From positions 286,001-350,000 of the forward strand of contig JAQFVV010000143.1 in NCBI GenBank assembly GCA_028023455.1: a stretch of DNA of 64,000 nucleotides. Direction: 5' to 3'. Below, one piece after another: positions 11,201-23,350 of the stretch (its first letter is position 1; each line of letters starts with the position of its first letter). The notes below the pieces were generated by a model. The model made no database searches. It had not been told where the DNA came from and worked only from the letters and a program-made list of their open reading frames with translations. The DNA comes from Epiperipatus broadwayi. Taxonomy: Eukaryota; Onychophora; Udeonychophora; Euonychophora; Peripatidae. The position numbers were made by a program, and so were the translations under genes.

Positions 11201-14200
11201 AAGCTAAAAATACTAATTATATATGGTTGGAAAAGCTGGCCATAATAAATAACACAGCTATAAATGTTTAAAGTATGTTTAAAAAGTTAAATTTTAATAG
11301 TTTAAACTTATAGTTAAATAAATGCTATATTTAAAATTATAAATTACATTTAATAATTATAATTAATATCATTTAGTCTAAAAGTAAGTTTTATGGTAGT
11401 AAAAGTTATATTTAATTCTATATTTTCCAAATTATTATTCCAAATTTTATATTATTGTATTATTTATTCAATATAATAAGTGCTGCAATTTATCATTTAA
11501 TTTTCAGACAGTAAATTGGATACAATCTGTCTCCGTTATAAAATCATGTGACCTGCATAATACAGTAATACACACATGCTTGCTAGTATTTGTATTAACA
11601 AAGTTCAAAATATTTTAAAAATTGCATTTTAGAATTGAATATATTTATTTACCTATCACAAAAGCAAATATTAAATCAGTCATTATAACATGTTTTAAAT
11701 AATATTATGGGACAAAGACAGCTAATAAAAATTAAATATTTTGTTTTAAAATAAAATAGATAAATTAAATATTAAAGGTGGAACAAATTTATTAAATATT
11801 GTTTTTAAAAGTCATTTTAAAATGTTTAATTAATTTTAGTAAAGTATAATAATTGATTTAAGATTAATATTTTTAAATAAGATTTTAAAATTATAATGCG
11901 TCATATTTTATTTTAAAAATTTAATTGTGTAAGACTGTAGCAATATGAAAATTCGGTATCAAACGAAAAGTAAGAATCCACCTATAGGATGAGGTATTTT
12001 GTAGGGTATAAATTCTCTTGTACGATTGATTTTAGGGTGATCAGTATCATTGGTAATCGATGTGATAATAATTTTAAAATTTTTTATTTTAGTCAATTTT
12101 AGTGCTCTCGTATAATTTATTTGCAAACTAATAGGATATTAATTTTAAGTATTTGCAAAGAGAGCGTAATATAAATATTTTAATAACTTTATTAAAAATA
12201 TGCATTGCTAATTTAAAGTTCCCGTTACCAGGATTATTCGTCAAAATTTAATATAACTTCGCAGTAAAAAATATGGAAATGCCAATAAGTGATACGCATT
12301 TAATTAAAAATATTTTAAAAGTAAGAATAATAATTGTTAATATAATGTTAATGGTATTGACCAAGAGAACTATTCCAGTAAGCAAAGAATTATTTCGGAC
12401 ATTGTACAGAAAGCTTAACAGAAAAGCTACTTGCAGATTAAAAAATGAACCACGCATTTTTATATAATAGCGAGATAGTTGTGTTTAAGACCGACAAGTA
12501 ATATGATAAGTTATATAATAATTTTATGGAAATATAATGCTATGAAGATGTTTTATCCTTTTTGAAGAAAAACATTATAAATATTTTCAAAAAAAACTAT
12601 GATAACTAAAAATTAATGGAAAGTATTTTTTTTTTGGAAAAGCGTATGTTATAAAACCTAAGTTATATAGGGTTATACGCATTTTTGCTGAAAATTATTT
12701 TAAAACTGATAATTTTGAGCAAAAATGAAACAGCTAGAAATGGGATAGTAAATCATAAATTATCTTAACCAATATACCTGAAATATAAGGAATATGTGAG
12801 TAAACAGAAATATGGAATTTACAGAAATATTTTAAGGTTGCGCAAAAGTTTTATCCGGATTACCCGTAGTTAAGTTACCGGGACATGATGCATCACCAAG
12901 CCGATACAGGATTTCTTATGGATAGAAGATTCAAGATATTATTTTCAACATTATGATTTTATTATTATTTTAATAATCATCGTTCTGGACAATAGAAACC
13001 ATAAACTATTATTCTATGAACTTTTCCAAAACGGATCGATGATGGTTTTATTTAATTTTCCTAGATTTTTCAGACGTCATATTATTTTTTTTTATTATTC
13101 ATTTTTAAACTTTGTTTCATTGCGCAGAAAACAATTACAACGCATGTGCAGGATTGGGGGCGGTTGTTCGTTGTCAAGCAGGAGAACTTAGCAACTTTGG
13201 AGTTTTAAAATTGCTCTTAGGAGAACATTTTTTTAAAAAAAAAAAAAACTCTCGAGAAAATAAAAACATTTGAACTTTATAAAAAACATTCATCAGCTGA
13301 AGATATACGTAATTATTGTCTTGATTTATTTTTATTAACTTTCTTTTAAAAATGTAATATTATTTTAATTAGAAAGTAGGAACATGAATATTAATTTAGT
13401 ACTGATATAATAATCTTATAGTAAAATAATTTGATATTTTAAATAAGTTAACATTTTTTTTAAAGTATGGAAGTATAGATGAATATCATATATGCAATGT
13501 TTTATTCAATTGATGGACACGAAGACTTCATAAGTGATTACAAGTCGATATCACTTAGGTAATAATTGTGAATATTGATATATTTTATGATATATTTTTT
13601 GTTTTTCTTTTTTGCAGATTGCCAATAAGTTATAATGTATGGAGGTACGAATGTTAAATTATATGTAAACGCATTTGTATAACACTTTTAAATTATGAGA
13701 TTAGGATTTATTTCTGGGAATACGCATACTTTAATTTCATGATGAATAGTTATATGATTCTTTTAAAAACTTTAATATTATTGGACATTCAAAGTATTTG
13801 TATGACTAGTTTGTATGTGTTTAAGAATATGAGATAGGAAAGTAAAGCAGACTTTTCTTGTAGATTATTGAGATCGTTCTAATTACAATTGAATTTTATT
13901 ATTTTGAATATGTGAGTTAGTTATTTGTCGGTGTAAGATTTGATAAATGTATTAGGAAAAGTTGATAAGATAGTGACTTTGGGAGTAAGCTGGAGAACAT
14001 GAAACCAAAGAGATGATATCAATGTAGAATGTATTAGGGAAATAAGAATAGTATTTTGTAATCTTCTTAAGTATACAGTACAGTTAACAATGCTCTGTAG
14101 TAGTATATTTATTTATGGGCAGTGTCTATTTTCTTTAAGTATTGATGTTTCAATAAAGCTGAAGGAATAGTTTTGACATCATTGATAGTACTGGAGGGCA

Positions 14201-16519
14201 TTAGACAGAATAGGTCATACCTCTATATTTTTTATAGATACACTGTGCCATGGTATTTTTATTCAATATGTACTATGAGTTAGACTCTAGTTTTTCTTCC
14301 CTAGGCCTACACATCTATTCGCTGTCTCAAATTTCCAAAGTAACTACATCGTACAGTATTGAATATTTTGTAAAGAAATAATAAATAATTTACAGTTTAA
14401 GATATGCTATTGTCTGAATAAGATAAGTTCATTTACTTGTAAGAAGGAGTAGAGTTTGTGCAAGTTGGAATTGAAAAATCCAACGGACCCAAAAGGAAAA
14501 ATATTCTAAATTTATTTTGGAAATAAAAATAAATTTCAGGAATAAAATAAATAAAGCAAAGTTGCTCTTTGAAATGTTAAATAACTTTTAAATATTTTAT
14601 TTCATTTTTATGAGTATTGCATATTTTTAAGATATAATATTATAAAACAAAGTGATATAAAATAAGAATAGGTACAGTAAGGAATACATCAATGGTTACG
14701 GCTATTCAGTATTAGAGTAATGTTAGATAGGATATATTGTATTTAATAATCATAGTATAGTGAACAACGATGTCCACATAGTCTACTAATAAATTAACAG
14801 TAGATATTTTATATAGTATTTTTCAACATTGCAAAACGAAATTGTCTAGTAAAAAATCCATACTTGATATTATTATATTTTGTGTTTTCCGTACTATGTT
14901 TCAATGGATGTTTTTTAAAAGGAAGCATAGTGAAATAATATTTAAAGATATGATATGTTAAAATAAGTATAAAGAAATATAATTTAATCATAAAATTGAT
15001 CATAAAGAGATAAATAAAATTGTATTGTTTTATTATTATTATTTTTAAGTCAGAGTGAAGATTTAAATAGATTCTCTATTGTTTTTAAATAACTATAATT
15101 AATAAGAAATGTATAACGGTGCAAATTTAGGATATCAAGTGTAAATATTGTAAATAAATGGTTATTTTATTTTATTTGTTATAAATAAAACTTTGTTAAA
15201 TTTGTTTTCAAAATTTGTATGTTCAGACTATTTCTTTTCCATTAAAATGCATGATACACCCAGAATAATAGAATCAAACATAATATTTTTGCACAGAAAT
15301 GAATAAAGTATTATTTTACGAATTCTAATATTTTCTTGGAATTTATTTATTTGATTAATCACATTTTACATTATCTTGTGGTCATAAATTGATTATTATA
15401 ACAGTACATCGAATTATATGCTATCTATTGCCACATATATATTTGTCAGATTATAAAATGCTACCACATATTTATTACGTTATTATATGAAGATAAAAGA
15501 TTATATTCAGGTATTTTCTTATTTTTATTATGGTAATAAAATTATAGTGAAGAAAAAATACATAAAAATTAGTCCATCCAAACAAGAATATTATTATTAT
15601 TTGTTATTATTATTATTAGTTAAGCGTAGTACAGTATGACATAAAAATCCCTTATGTTTTACTACAGTGACTTTAATTCATTTAGAATAATTTTATGAAC
15701 CTGAGATTTTATTGAGCTAAATTATTGTAGATAAAAAGACTAAGATTTAATTATTAGTTTAATCTTAGTAATTAGGATTTATTAACGTCATAAGAATACT
15801 ATAAGTTTATTATTTGAGATAGTAATAGGGGGAATAGTGTTCTTATGCCATAAAGGTAGTATCCTGTGGGATATTGGCTCAATGTAATCTTTCTTGTCAT
15901 GTGTATTTCACTTCCAAGTCTCCTGATATAATATATATTTATTTATTTATTTTTATAAACTGAACTTTTTCATTATTTTGCTAGTAGAATTTTTTAATAT
16001 AATGCAGGATATTTTATTTATCAATTATTTGCATTTAACCCAAATGTAATCGGTAACTGAGATAACCTATTTTATTTAATATTATATTGCCTGGAAGTGA
16101 ATATACAATCAGCATGTTAGAATATGCATGTGTTGAAAAATAATGTACACTTGCATTTCAATAAACAATACATATTCTATTCTAATCAATATTTATCAAC
16201 GAAATGTGTATTATATGCTATAAACATTTGAACATAAATGGGGGGGGGGGCTTGGAATAAATTTTATCGCACTTTGTGACTATACTTTATTCCTAACTAC
16301 GAACACCATGTTTTATTTTGATTACATAAATACTACTAAAAATAGTGTAAAAGCCAAAGAATATTTATTTTCTACTTCGTAATGCATTTAAATGAATAAA
16401 AACATTTCTTTAAAATTTTTATTTTCTACTTTTTAATTTCATATAGTTTCAGAAATTAGGTTTTGATACAATTTAATACTGCTAGATGAGTTCCTTAAGG
16501 AATATAGAATCCAGATATT

Positions 16520-17110
16520 GTTCATGTTAAAGTGTTAATGCATGGATATGTCTGATGACAAGACATTGCGACAGACATTGAAAAGTTCATAAAAATATGT
16601 ATGGCTTGCAAATCTACAATGCATATGCAGGTTAAGAAATACATAGCATGGTAGGGGCAACTAAATCATGGCAAAGAATACATATCAATCATACAGACTC
16701 CATTAAGGGAAATTTGCTCCTTATACTTACAGATGCTTATTTTAAATGGGCAGAGCATTATACTGTAAAGAATACAAGTGCTAATGAAATAGTAAAAAAA
16801 TTGAAAGAAATTTTTTTTATGTTACAGCTTACTGGAAGTGATTGTTTTAGATGACACAGAACTTACTGCACAAAAAATAAAATTTGAGAGTAAAGACAAT
16901 AAACACAGCTGTACCATCCAGTATCAAAAGGGTTGACTAAAAACACTGTTCAACAAATAAAAAAAGCACTTAAAAAGGTTAATAGCACAAAAATTCAGAA
17001 AATCTTACATGCTATTATGCTACATTAACATTCCATGCCATTTATAGTTACAGGAAAATCTCTGGCAGAAATGCTGATGAAAAGAAAATTGTGAGTTAAA
17101 TTAACAATAT
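16520..17110 (+). pseudogene. Ty3/gypsy integrase remnant
   Basis: Reading across frames gives the integrase order: a zinc-binding tail (DIEKFIKICMACKS, about 16566-16607), the start of the catalytic core (SWQRIHINHTDS, with N where the first catalytic Asp is expected), LLLILTDAYFKWAEHY with the conserved TDAYFKW block, TSANEIVKKLKEIF, then near 17040-17090 a PFIVTGKSLAEMLMKRKL block typical of the core's end. Stops and shifts break the frame throughout. The longest open piece is 16648-16854. No RT or RNase H lies upstream and no LTR was recognised. Confidence 0.7.
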
Positions 17111-17389
17111 TACTGAGAACACCAACTATATAATAGGAGAAAAGGTTTGGATTTGGAATACAATAAGCAAAAAATATTACTTTAATTCATGAATAGAACT
17201 TTGTGCAGTCTGCAAATCACTAGATATGTATTTTTTATAGGATTTGTTAAAAGATTTTCATTAAATAAATTTGGATATTTCTTTTACATTTCATATTCCA
17301 ATAAATTTTTTTCCTACTATACTAACATGAATTCTCATTGCTTAAAATCATTCTCTACCAATTATAGGACCACATTTTCTACTTGATCG

Positions 17390-18300
17390 ATTAATTTCAA
17401 CACGAGTCCAGTCACACCATGAGCTTTAACATTTTTTCTAATGGGATTTTAATGTAGTTAGCCAATATTATGCCAGTCATTCTTGGCCATTAGATAACTA
17501 TGCTATGCTAATATTTTCCTCCAGATTTGCAATTCTATTATAAATTGTTTTGCTCCAATAACTTCTATGTTTTTAATGTTTGCTTATGGGATGTTTATTC
17601 TTCTACTATTTCTCTGTGATTGTGTTTTTCCCCAATAACTTCCAACATTAACACATGAATCAAATGTCCTTTAAGTTTATATTTAAAACTTTTTTCCATA
17701 TGCAATCTTTTACTTTGTTTTGTTTTCCCATATGAAGAATAAGTAAAGTTTTCATAACTTATATGCATAGATTTTTTCGGTTAGTTATTTACCTATTTTA
17801 TAAATACCTGTATTCTGGCTATATTTTGAATTTTATTGAAAAGCATGCATTTATTCCAGATAACCATTTCATATGTTAAATTTGACTCAGTCAACAGTTG
17901 TTGTCTGAATGTATTATCAAACATACCTCACAGCTGTTGATCAATGAGAATTTCCTCTATAAAATTCCCATACTCACAATCTTTAGCCAATTCTCTAAGC
18001 TCTGTTATGAACTTTCTCAATTTCTCTTCCCTCTGCTTGTCTTCTATTTCTTAGATTTAGACAATTTATAGTTAACAGAGGAGATAGGCAAGGATTAAAA
18101 TATTCATTACCCTTCTTTAAATTTTCCCCATGAGGTACATTGTCCAATAAAGTAGGCTCACATAATTTATTATACCTGAAAAGCATGAATGAAGTTATCT
18201 TAACCTCTATTGTCCTCAATTGGTTAAAAAAAAAGTATCCACTTGTGTTATAAATATAAAAACCATTTGGCGTCATAGCTTACATCAAATTTGGCAATAC
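17390..18300 (-). pseudogene. Gypsy-type gag remnant, opposite strand
   Basis: The minus strand reads KFITELRELAKDCEYGNF, then EEILIDQQL, a stop, MFDNTFRQQLLTESNLTYEMVIW. This is the order of the retrotransposon gag block found in K02A2.6-like gypsy elements (phi-x-LR-x-LA-x-x-C-x-Y/F-G; I/L-x-D-x-x-V-x-G; R-x-x-LL-x-E-x-x-LT). An open piece at 17995-18276 overlaps its upstream part. Internal stops show that it is dead. It faces away from the integrase relic next to it, so the two are either different insertions or one element split by an inversion. Confidence 0.6.
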
Positions 18301-18562
18301 AGGTGTACTCAAATGATACCATTTCTCTATGCCAATTTTATTGTGGTGTCTCTTTTTCACAGTTTGAAATTTGATTGCAACATTTTTGTTATGGCTGATC
18401 TCCAGAGTCCCTATTAATTAAGAAAATTAAATATTCTAGATATCAGGCTAACAAAAAATAATTATTTAATAAAAATATACGAGATTTAACTCAGACTTTC
18501 AAGCACCTTTCAATTATCCTCACTATGTCATGTCACATGATCACACTCATATAGAAAAGATC

Positions 18563-18623
18563 AATAATCACCAATATATGTATTTTATGCTGAACCAGCA
18601 CTCATCAGTTGATCCAGATTATC
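18563..18623 (-). ncRNA. Type I hammerhead ribozyme, family 1, minus copy
   Basis: On the minus strand: outer stem I GAUAAUC (18623-18617) with GAUUAUU (18569-18563); inner stem I AUCAA with UUGGU (5 pairs, one G-U); core CUGAUGA (18608-18602); stem-loop II GUGCUG-GUU-CAGCAU; then AAA where the core needs GAA; stem III AUA/UAU closed by two bases; cleavage base A of an AUA triplet. The G12-to-A change should abolish or strongly reduce cleavage of this copy. Confidence 0.65.
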
Positions 18624-18813
18624 ATCTCTCACACATATATATAATCAGTGCTCAGTTTATATTCAGATAGAAAATCTTCATACTTTAATGGTCAGGCTTC
18701 AATGTACTCTAACTCTTCAGCCATGGTTGGAGTAGATTGAAGCCTGTCCATTAAAGCATGAAGATTTGCTATCTTAATATAAACAGAGCACTGATTATAT
18801 ATGTGTGAGAGAT

Positions 18814-18874
18814 GATAATCTGGACCAACTGATGAGTGCTGGTTCAGCATGAAATACGTATATTGATGATTATT
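18814..18874 (+). ncRNA. Type I hammerhead ribozyme, family 1, plus copy
   Basis: Outer stem I GAUAAUC (18814-18820) pairs with GAUUAUU (18868-18874). After an internal loop, inner stem I CAA (18826-18828) pairs with UUG (18863-18865). The core is CUGAUGA (18829-18835). Stem II is GUGCUG/CAGCAU (18836-18841, 18845-18850) with a GUU loop. GAA follows (18851-18853). Stem III is AUA/UAU (18854-18856, 18859-18861) with a CG loop, and the cleavage base is A18862 (AUA, a permitted NUH). All conserved core positions are present. The very short stem III is typical of metazoan type I hammerheads, which often cut better as dimers. Confidence 0.75.
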
Positions 18875-20169
18875 AATCTTTTCTATATGTGTGTGATCAA
18901 GTGATATGAGATAATGTGGATAGTTGAAATGTGCTTGAAAGTCTGAGTTCAAATCCCCTATATTTATTATTAGGCTCCAGGTATATGAAGAGTGCCTGTA
19001 TTTCAAATATTAATTCTCTAATAAGCAATTTAAATTATGGAGTCAATATACTACATGCAAATACTAATTTAATATGCTCAATATATACAACATTTCACAT
19101 ATGATTATCATCATAGAATTTTTTTATCAGGATCTAACTATAAGTTAGTATTATTTTTATATCAATTTTTTTGAATCTACTTTCTAAACTACATATAGGT
19201 TAGTATTGTAATTCCATACTACTTTTACCAACTGCTTTCACTTACAGTCTATCCCTTGAGCTTTAAAAAATTATAACCTGTTCAGTTCCCAGTTGGCTTT
19301 CTAATCTACAGAGGTCAAATTCCCAAGAAAAGATGTTCCTCACTGAAACTTTTCTGTTGCTTCAAATCATAGTTCTCAGAAAATCACAAAGATGCAGAAG
19401 AAACTCTTTCTCTGCAATGGCATATATATATATATTAAATCGCTAAGATTTTTACAGGCTACAGAAATAAATAAAATATTATCTGGGTATATTCGTATAC
19501 AATTTATTTAAAATATACATATATATAAACCGAAGTTTATATTTATATATATATATTCTTTGTTTCGGAAATAAAGCTAATTAACTACATTTAATGAGCT
19601 TATTCTAAGTTCTGTAAATGTAAATCTGTATTAATTAAGTTCTTCTGTTTTCTGAAATATTTTTTCTGGATAACATATGATTTCTTATTTTTGTAACTTT
19701 ATTCAATTCCCAAAGTTAATTAACTTTGCTTTTGAATTTCTCTTAATTAATTCCAGACTATTTTTATTTTACATTGCTTTTAATTCCTTGTAAGGTTTAA
19801 TCTTTTTTTGCTTCTAATTTTGTTTGCTAATACCAATATTTTCATAAAAAATCATATTTTTCTGTGTAAAAAATGAGATAACAATCAATGACTCTAGACT
19901 GTAGTAAAACAAAATCCCTTAACGAAAATCTTTTACATCCAATGATTTGCTCAATGTTTAGATTTTGACTTCTAAAATAAAAAAAAGTAACACCTAAACC
20001 AAACCAGACTGTATTTACATATCTGCAGATAATGAAAATTTTAAAAAATTATTACAATAGTCTCATTAACATAACAATTTTATCCTGAAGATTTATAATT
20101 AAAAAAAATTTCATAAAGCTTAATATATTTTAAAAACAATTTTAAAATTTAATAAATTGCTGACCTTAC

Positions 20170-20255
20170 CGGCTATTTGGTGAAATTTGTTTTAAAGTTT
20201 CAACTTCATTAAAAATAACACTGGAGCCACCACCTGCTGTAGGAAGAATATCACC
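20170..20255 (-). CDS. KIF23: KIF23/MKLP1 exon (GGGSSV...VETLKQ segment)
   Basis: Acceptor TAG at 20257-20256, donor GTAAGG at 20169; 86 bp, entering in phase 0 and leaving two bases (CG). It reads GDILPTAGGGSSVIFNEVET and then LKQISPNS. The human counterpart has GDIYKTRGGGQSVQF...DIETLKQESPNGS, so spacing and key residues agree. This is the conserved block of the MKLP1 tail just before the nuclear localisation signal. It joins in frame to the exons on both sides. Confidence 0.93.
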
Positions 20256-22716
20256 CTAATTTAAAAAACATAAACAAAACAACTCATATTTAAAAAGAAA
20301 TAATAGGCTCTGAACATTAAATTTACAAAAATGTCCTTACGAAAATATGAAATCAATCTTCTAAGCTTATATGAGTTTTGGAAACAACCAAAGAAGTTCT
20401 TTTTTTTATTTTTTTTATACAACCAAAGAAGTTGTTCCTATTTACTAATAATATTTTAAATATTTCATTTATTCAATATTAATTATGAATCTAACTACTG
20501 AATTTTTCTTATTACACATAATTTTCTTTTCATCTTATACACAGAACATTTTACTTTTTTCTAAATGTTTTTATTACTAATACAATTCTTATAATATTCA
20601 TGTATCAATCATTTATTGACTAGTCATAAACATAAGGTATATTACCATATTATTTCTGTACCGGTTTGCTCATGGGCATTTAGTGATTATCCACTCCATG
20701 CACAATATGTAATTATGATGACCAAAGGTACAAATTATAGGATTAATAATCTGGTACAACTATGTACAATTTTAATGAACTTATATTTTTTTATTATAAC
20801 TTTATCAGCAGTCCGCCAATGGATCACGCGGCAAGAAAATATTTGTAATTAATGAGCATCAGCCATTTTTTTCATCCATGTGATAACATTTACTATGATT
20901 TTGAATTTCTAAACAGGTATTTACTCAATGCTTGTTGTTAATCTTTCTGTTAGATAATTAGTTATATATAAATCACACAGCCACACACTTTTAATACATT
21001 AGGAATAATCTGACAGACTGCTAGGAATAAGAAGATGGAGATTATAAAAAAATTAACAATTTAATAAAAGTAATAGTTACAAAAGTAAATCAAATATTCC
21101 CATTTTACTTCTAGAAATAAAAAACATTTTGTTTTTTTATATGGAACCAACAATAATTATTTAAAATACATAATAACAAAAAGAAATTATTTAAAATCCC
21201 TTTAAATACAAACTATTAAAACATTAATAATACGAATAATTAACATATTCTCACCTATGGTTCGAAAGACACTTCAGTTTATAATTCAAAGTATATAAGT
21301 ACTTCTTTTGTTTAGAATTGTAGATATGTGCTCACATGTATTCAACATCACTTTACATGACTGTCATAATTCTGGTTTTAAAATTCACTTCCATGGTTAA
21401 TAATTGGTGATTACTGCTTCTATAATCAGGGTTTCTGATTTATATATGGTCTTTCCCACTATAAACACATGTACTATAATAATTCCATATTGATTTGTTG
21501 ATCTGGTCTCTTAGAAAGTATTGGCTATGAGGTTACTTCTTTTACATGAAATTCATTATCTCTCTAATCAGCAGACTATTCAAATAACACATTTAGCAGT
21601 CAAGAGACATTCTAAGCAATCGGCCACCATCTCTGATGAACAAATGTGACCAGCATTTAACAAAAGTTGAGCTTTACCCATTCATGTTAGCTCTTCCATT
21701 ATAGAATTGTTATTTTCCATCTCTTTATACTACAAATGAGCTTGTACCTTAGGCTTGCTAATCAAAAGCAATTTATGGCAGTGGTTGAATCTTTTTTTTT
21801 TCCTAATGGTAAGTTTATTTCTTTCATTCCAGCTCGGTTACAGGTAGAAAGAGAAAACAATGAAGACACATTCCTTTTATAGCCAACAATTTCTGAATAT
21901 GTGACCAACTCAATGCAAAACCCAATTAACAACATTTATACTTATTTTTATTTTGGATTTTTAATTAATTTCATTATTTACAAAAGAACTAAATTACTAG
22001 ATTTGTAGATCTGTTTAATTTTTTAAAAAAATATTATAAAGTTATTAATATTTTTCTTTCTTTTTCCTTTCAAAATTTAATAAACATGAATACTTTGTTT
22101 GAATCATATATAATTTATATCATTGAAACCCATTAATTAAATACAATTTAAAATTTTTCTTCATTTTTATTGAAAAAAATGCCCCTTTATTTTTAGTGAA
22201 ATAAACATTGAAGGGTTCAAACCCATGTATTATAATGTTCTGGAACAATTCATAAAGCAAAAATTAGCATAGAAAATAACAAGCCATTATTTCAACCCTC
22301 TGAAAAATATAATTGTCATATAATTTACTAAGAACAACTAATTATCTAGGCAAAAAAGGTAACAATTAACCAGTAAGTTTTCAAGATAAGGCAATATTTG
22401 CAAAAAAAAAAAAAAAAAACAATTAAAAATGACTCAATTAGAACTGGATATTTAAAATTCTGTAAAATAGTATGGAAAAGTTAAAAACATAAAAAACATA
22501 TAAATGAAATGGTGAAAATAACTATTGAAAACAATAAAAGTTTTAAAGACAAAATATTTTGGTATTGAAAGAAATGTTGTTTCAACACTTGTAAGAAAAA
22601 ATGATACTATTATTAAAAAACAATACTAACACCAGGAAGCAATTGGAATAATTCTACAAAGATCTACAAGTAATAAAAATAGGAAAACATTGTCATTTGA
22701 AATATTTATTTTTTTA

Positions 22717-23005
22717 ATAATAATTAAACGAGCAAGTCATATATAACGTGACATTACTTTTAACAAGCTTGTAGTTACAAAAATGCACACAGAGAGCATA
22801 ACAATAGCTCAAACAAGCTCTTAATTAATTAGTGCGGTATGAGAAAATATTTAAAATCTCTACCCAGAACACTCTCATCTCCAGACCAACTGGTTTCGAG
22901 CTTATGGCTCACGTCAGTGGAGAGCTAGAATATTCGGACACTAGACAAGCTTGTTAAAAGTAATGTCACGTTATATATGACTTGCTTTTTTAATTATTAT
23001 AATTT
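22717..23005. mobile_element. Foldback element with ~59-bp inverted ends enclosing a hammerhead repeat (family 2)
   Basis: The left arm (about 22717-22775) contains AGCAAGTCATATATAACG, GTGACATTACTTTTAACAAG and CTTG; the right arm (about 22947-23005) is its reverse complement. Agreement continues outward into the AT-rich flank (taataattaaa on both sides). Between them lies a ~170-bp minus-strand copy of the family 2 repeat. The arms look like the terminal inverted repeats of a MITE, but no clean target-site duplication is visible in the AT-rich flank. Confidence 0.7.
22867..22935 (-). ncRNA. Type I hammerhead-like ribozyme, family 2, minus copy
   Basis: Inner stem I UCUCCA/UGGAGA is a perfect 6 bp (22923-22918 with 22883-22878). 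The core reads CUGACGU instead of CUGANGA. Stem-loop II is GAGC-CAUAA-GCUC. GAA follows. Stem III is ACC/GGU with an AGUU loop, then cleavage base C of a GUC triplet. Outer stem I GAAUA/UGUUC (22935-22931, 22871-22867) closes beyond an internal loop. Only position A9 departs from consensus (U here). Confidence 0.65.
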
Positions 23006-23179
23006 TACCTTTAAGGCTTTGGCTATGCTGAGGCTATTAGAATATGGTAGATCTGAATTTAGTTCAATCCCATATAGCTATTTAAGTTAGATAGCTGGAT
23101 TTAAAGACATTTTCATGTCCGAAAATTTCAGTTTCTTCTTAAATATACATATGAAATAAGTGCTGGTTTTTTGAGTTGA

Positions 23180-23350
23180 TATTTTAGGTCTAGTGTCCGA
23201 ATATTCTAGCTCTCCACTGACGTGAGCCATAAGCTCGAAACCTGTTGGTCTGGAGATGAGAGTGTTCTGGGTAGAGATTTTAAATATTTTCTCATACCGC
23301 ACTTATTAATTAAGAGCTTGTTTGAGCTATTGGTACGCTCTCTGTGTGTT
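23180..23350 (+). repeat. Second copy of family 2 repeat, inverted relative to the first
   Basis: A plus-strand copy of the interior of the 22.7-23.0 kb element. Shared landmarks run from TCTAGTGTCCGAATATTC through the hammerhead to CATACCGCACT, TTAATTAAGAGCTTG and GCTCTCTGTGTG. The two copies face each other in opposite orientation with about 240 bp between them. This copy lacks the ~59-bp inverted ends, so the hammerhead repeat has spread independently of them. Confidence 0.85.
23199..23267 (+). ncRNA. Type I hammerhead-like ribozyme, family 2, plus copy
   Basis: Inner stem I UCUCCA (23211-23216) with UGGAGA (23251-23256); core CUGACGU (23217-23223); stem II GAGC/GCUC (23224-23227, 23233-23236) with a CAUAA loop; GAA (23237-23239); stem III ACC/GGU with a UGUU loop; cleavage base C23250 of GUC. 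Outer helix GAAUA (23199-23203) with UGUUC (23263-23267). It shares the A9-to-U difference with the inverted copy, so that change was probably in their common parent. Loop III differs (UGUU against AGUU) while the stem is kept. Confidence 0.68.

Larger units (their letters stand above)
18472..18970. repeat. ~0.5-kb palindrome, family 1 (hammerhead-bearing)
   Basis: Two ~240-bp copies in opposite orientation (about 18472-18708 and 18729-18970) with only ~20 bp between them. Both arms carry the same landmarks: a gagttcaaatcccc-like end (B-box-like), the hammerhead segment, the TATATGTGTGAGAGATGAT stretch and the ATTGAAGCCTG end at the centre. The arms differ at scattered positions, so the palindrome is old enough to have diverged. 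There is no coding content. Confidence 0.85.
3919..20169 (-). other. KIF23: KIF23 last intron (~16.3 kb)
   Basis: Runs from donor GTAAGG at 20169 to acceptor CAG at 3921-3919. It holds degenerate coding relics (5966-7019), a hAT element (7760-8290), gypsy integrase and gag relics (16.5-18.3 kb) and a palindrome with paired hammerheads (18.47-18.97 kb). The long stretch 8.3-16.5 kb is AT-rich with poly(A), poly(C) or poly(G) and ATT runs and shows nothing I can name. 19.0-20.1 kb is likewise featureless apart from TA repeats. Confidence 0.8.

Noticed and set aside
12248-12467. Overlapping short open frames on both strands
   Set aside because: AT-rich codon-poor composition, no splice signals, no motif; typical of random open frames in AT-rich intron.
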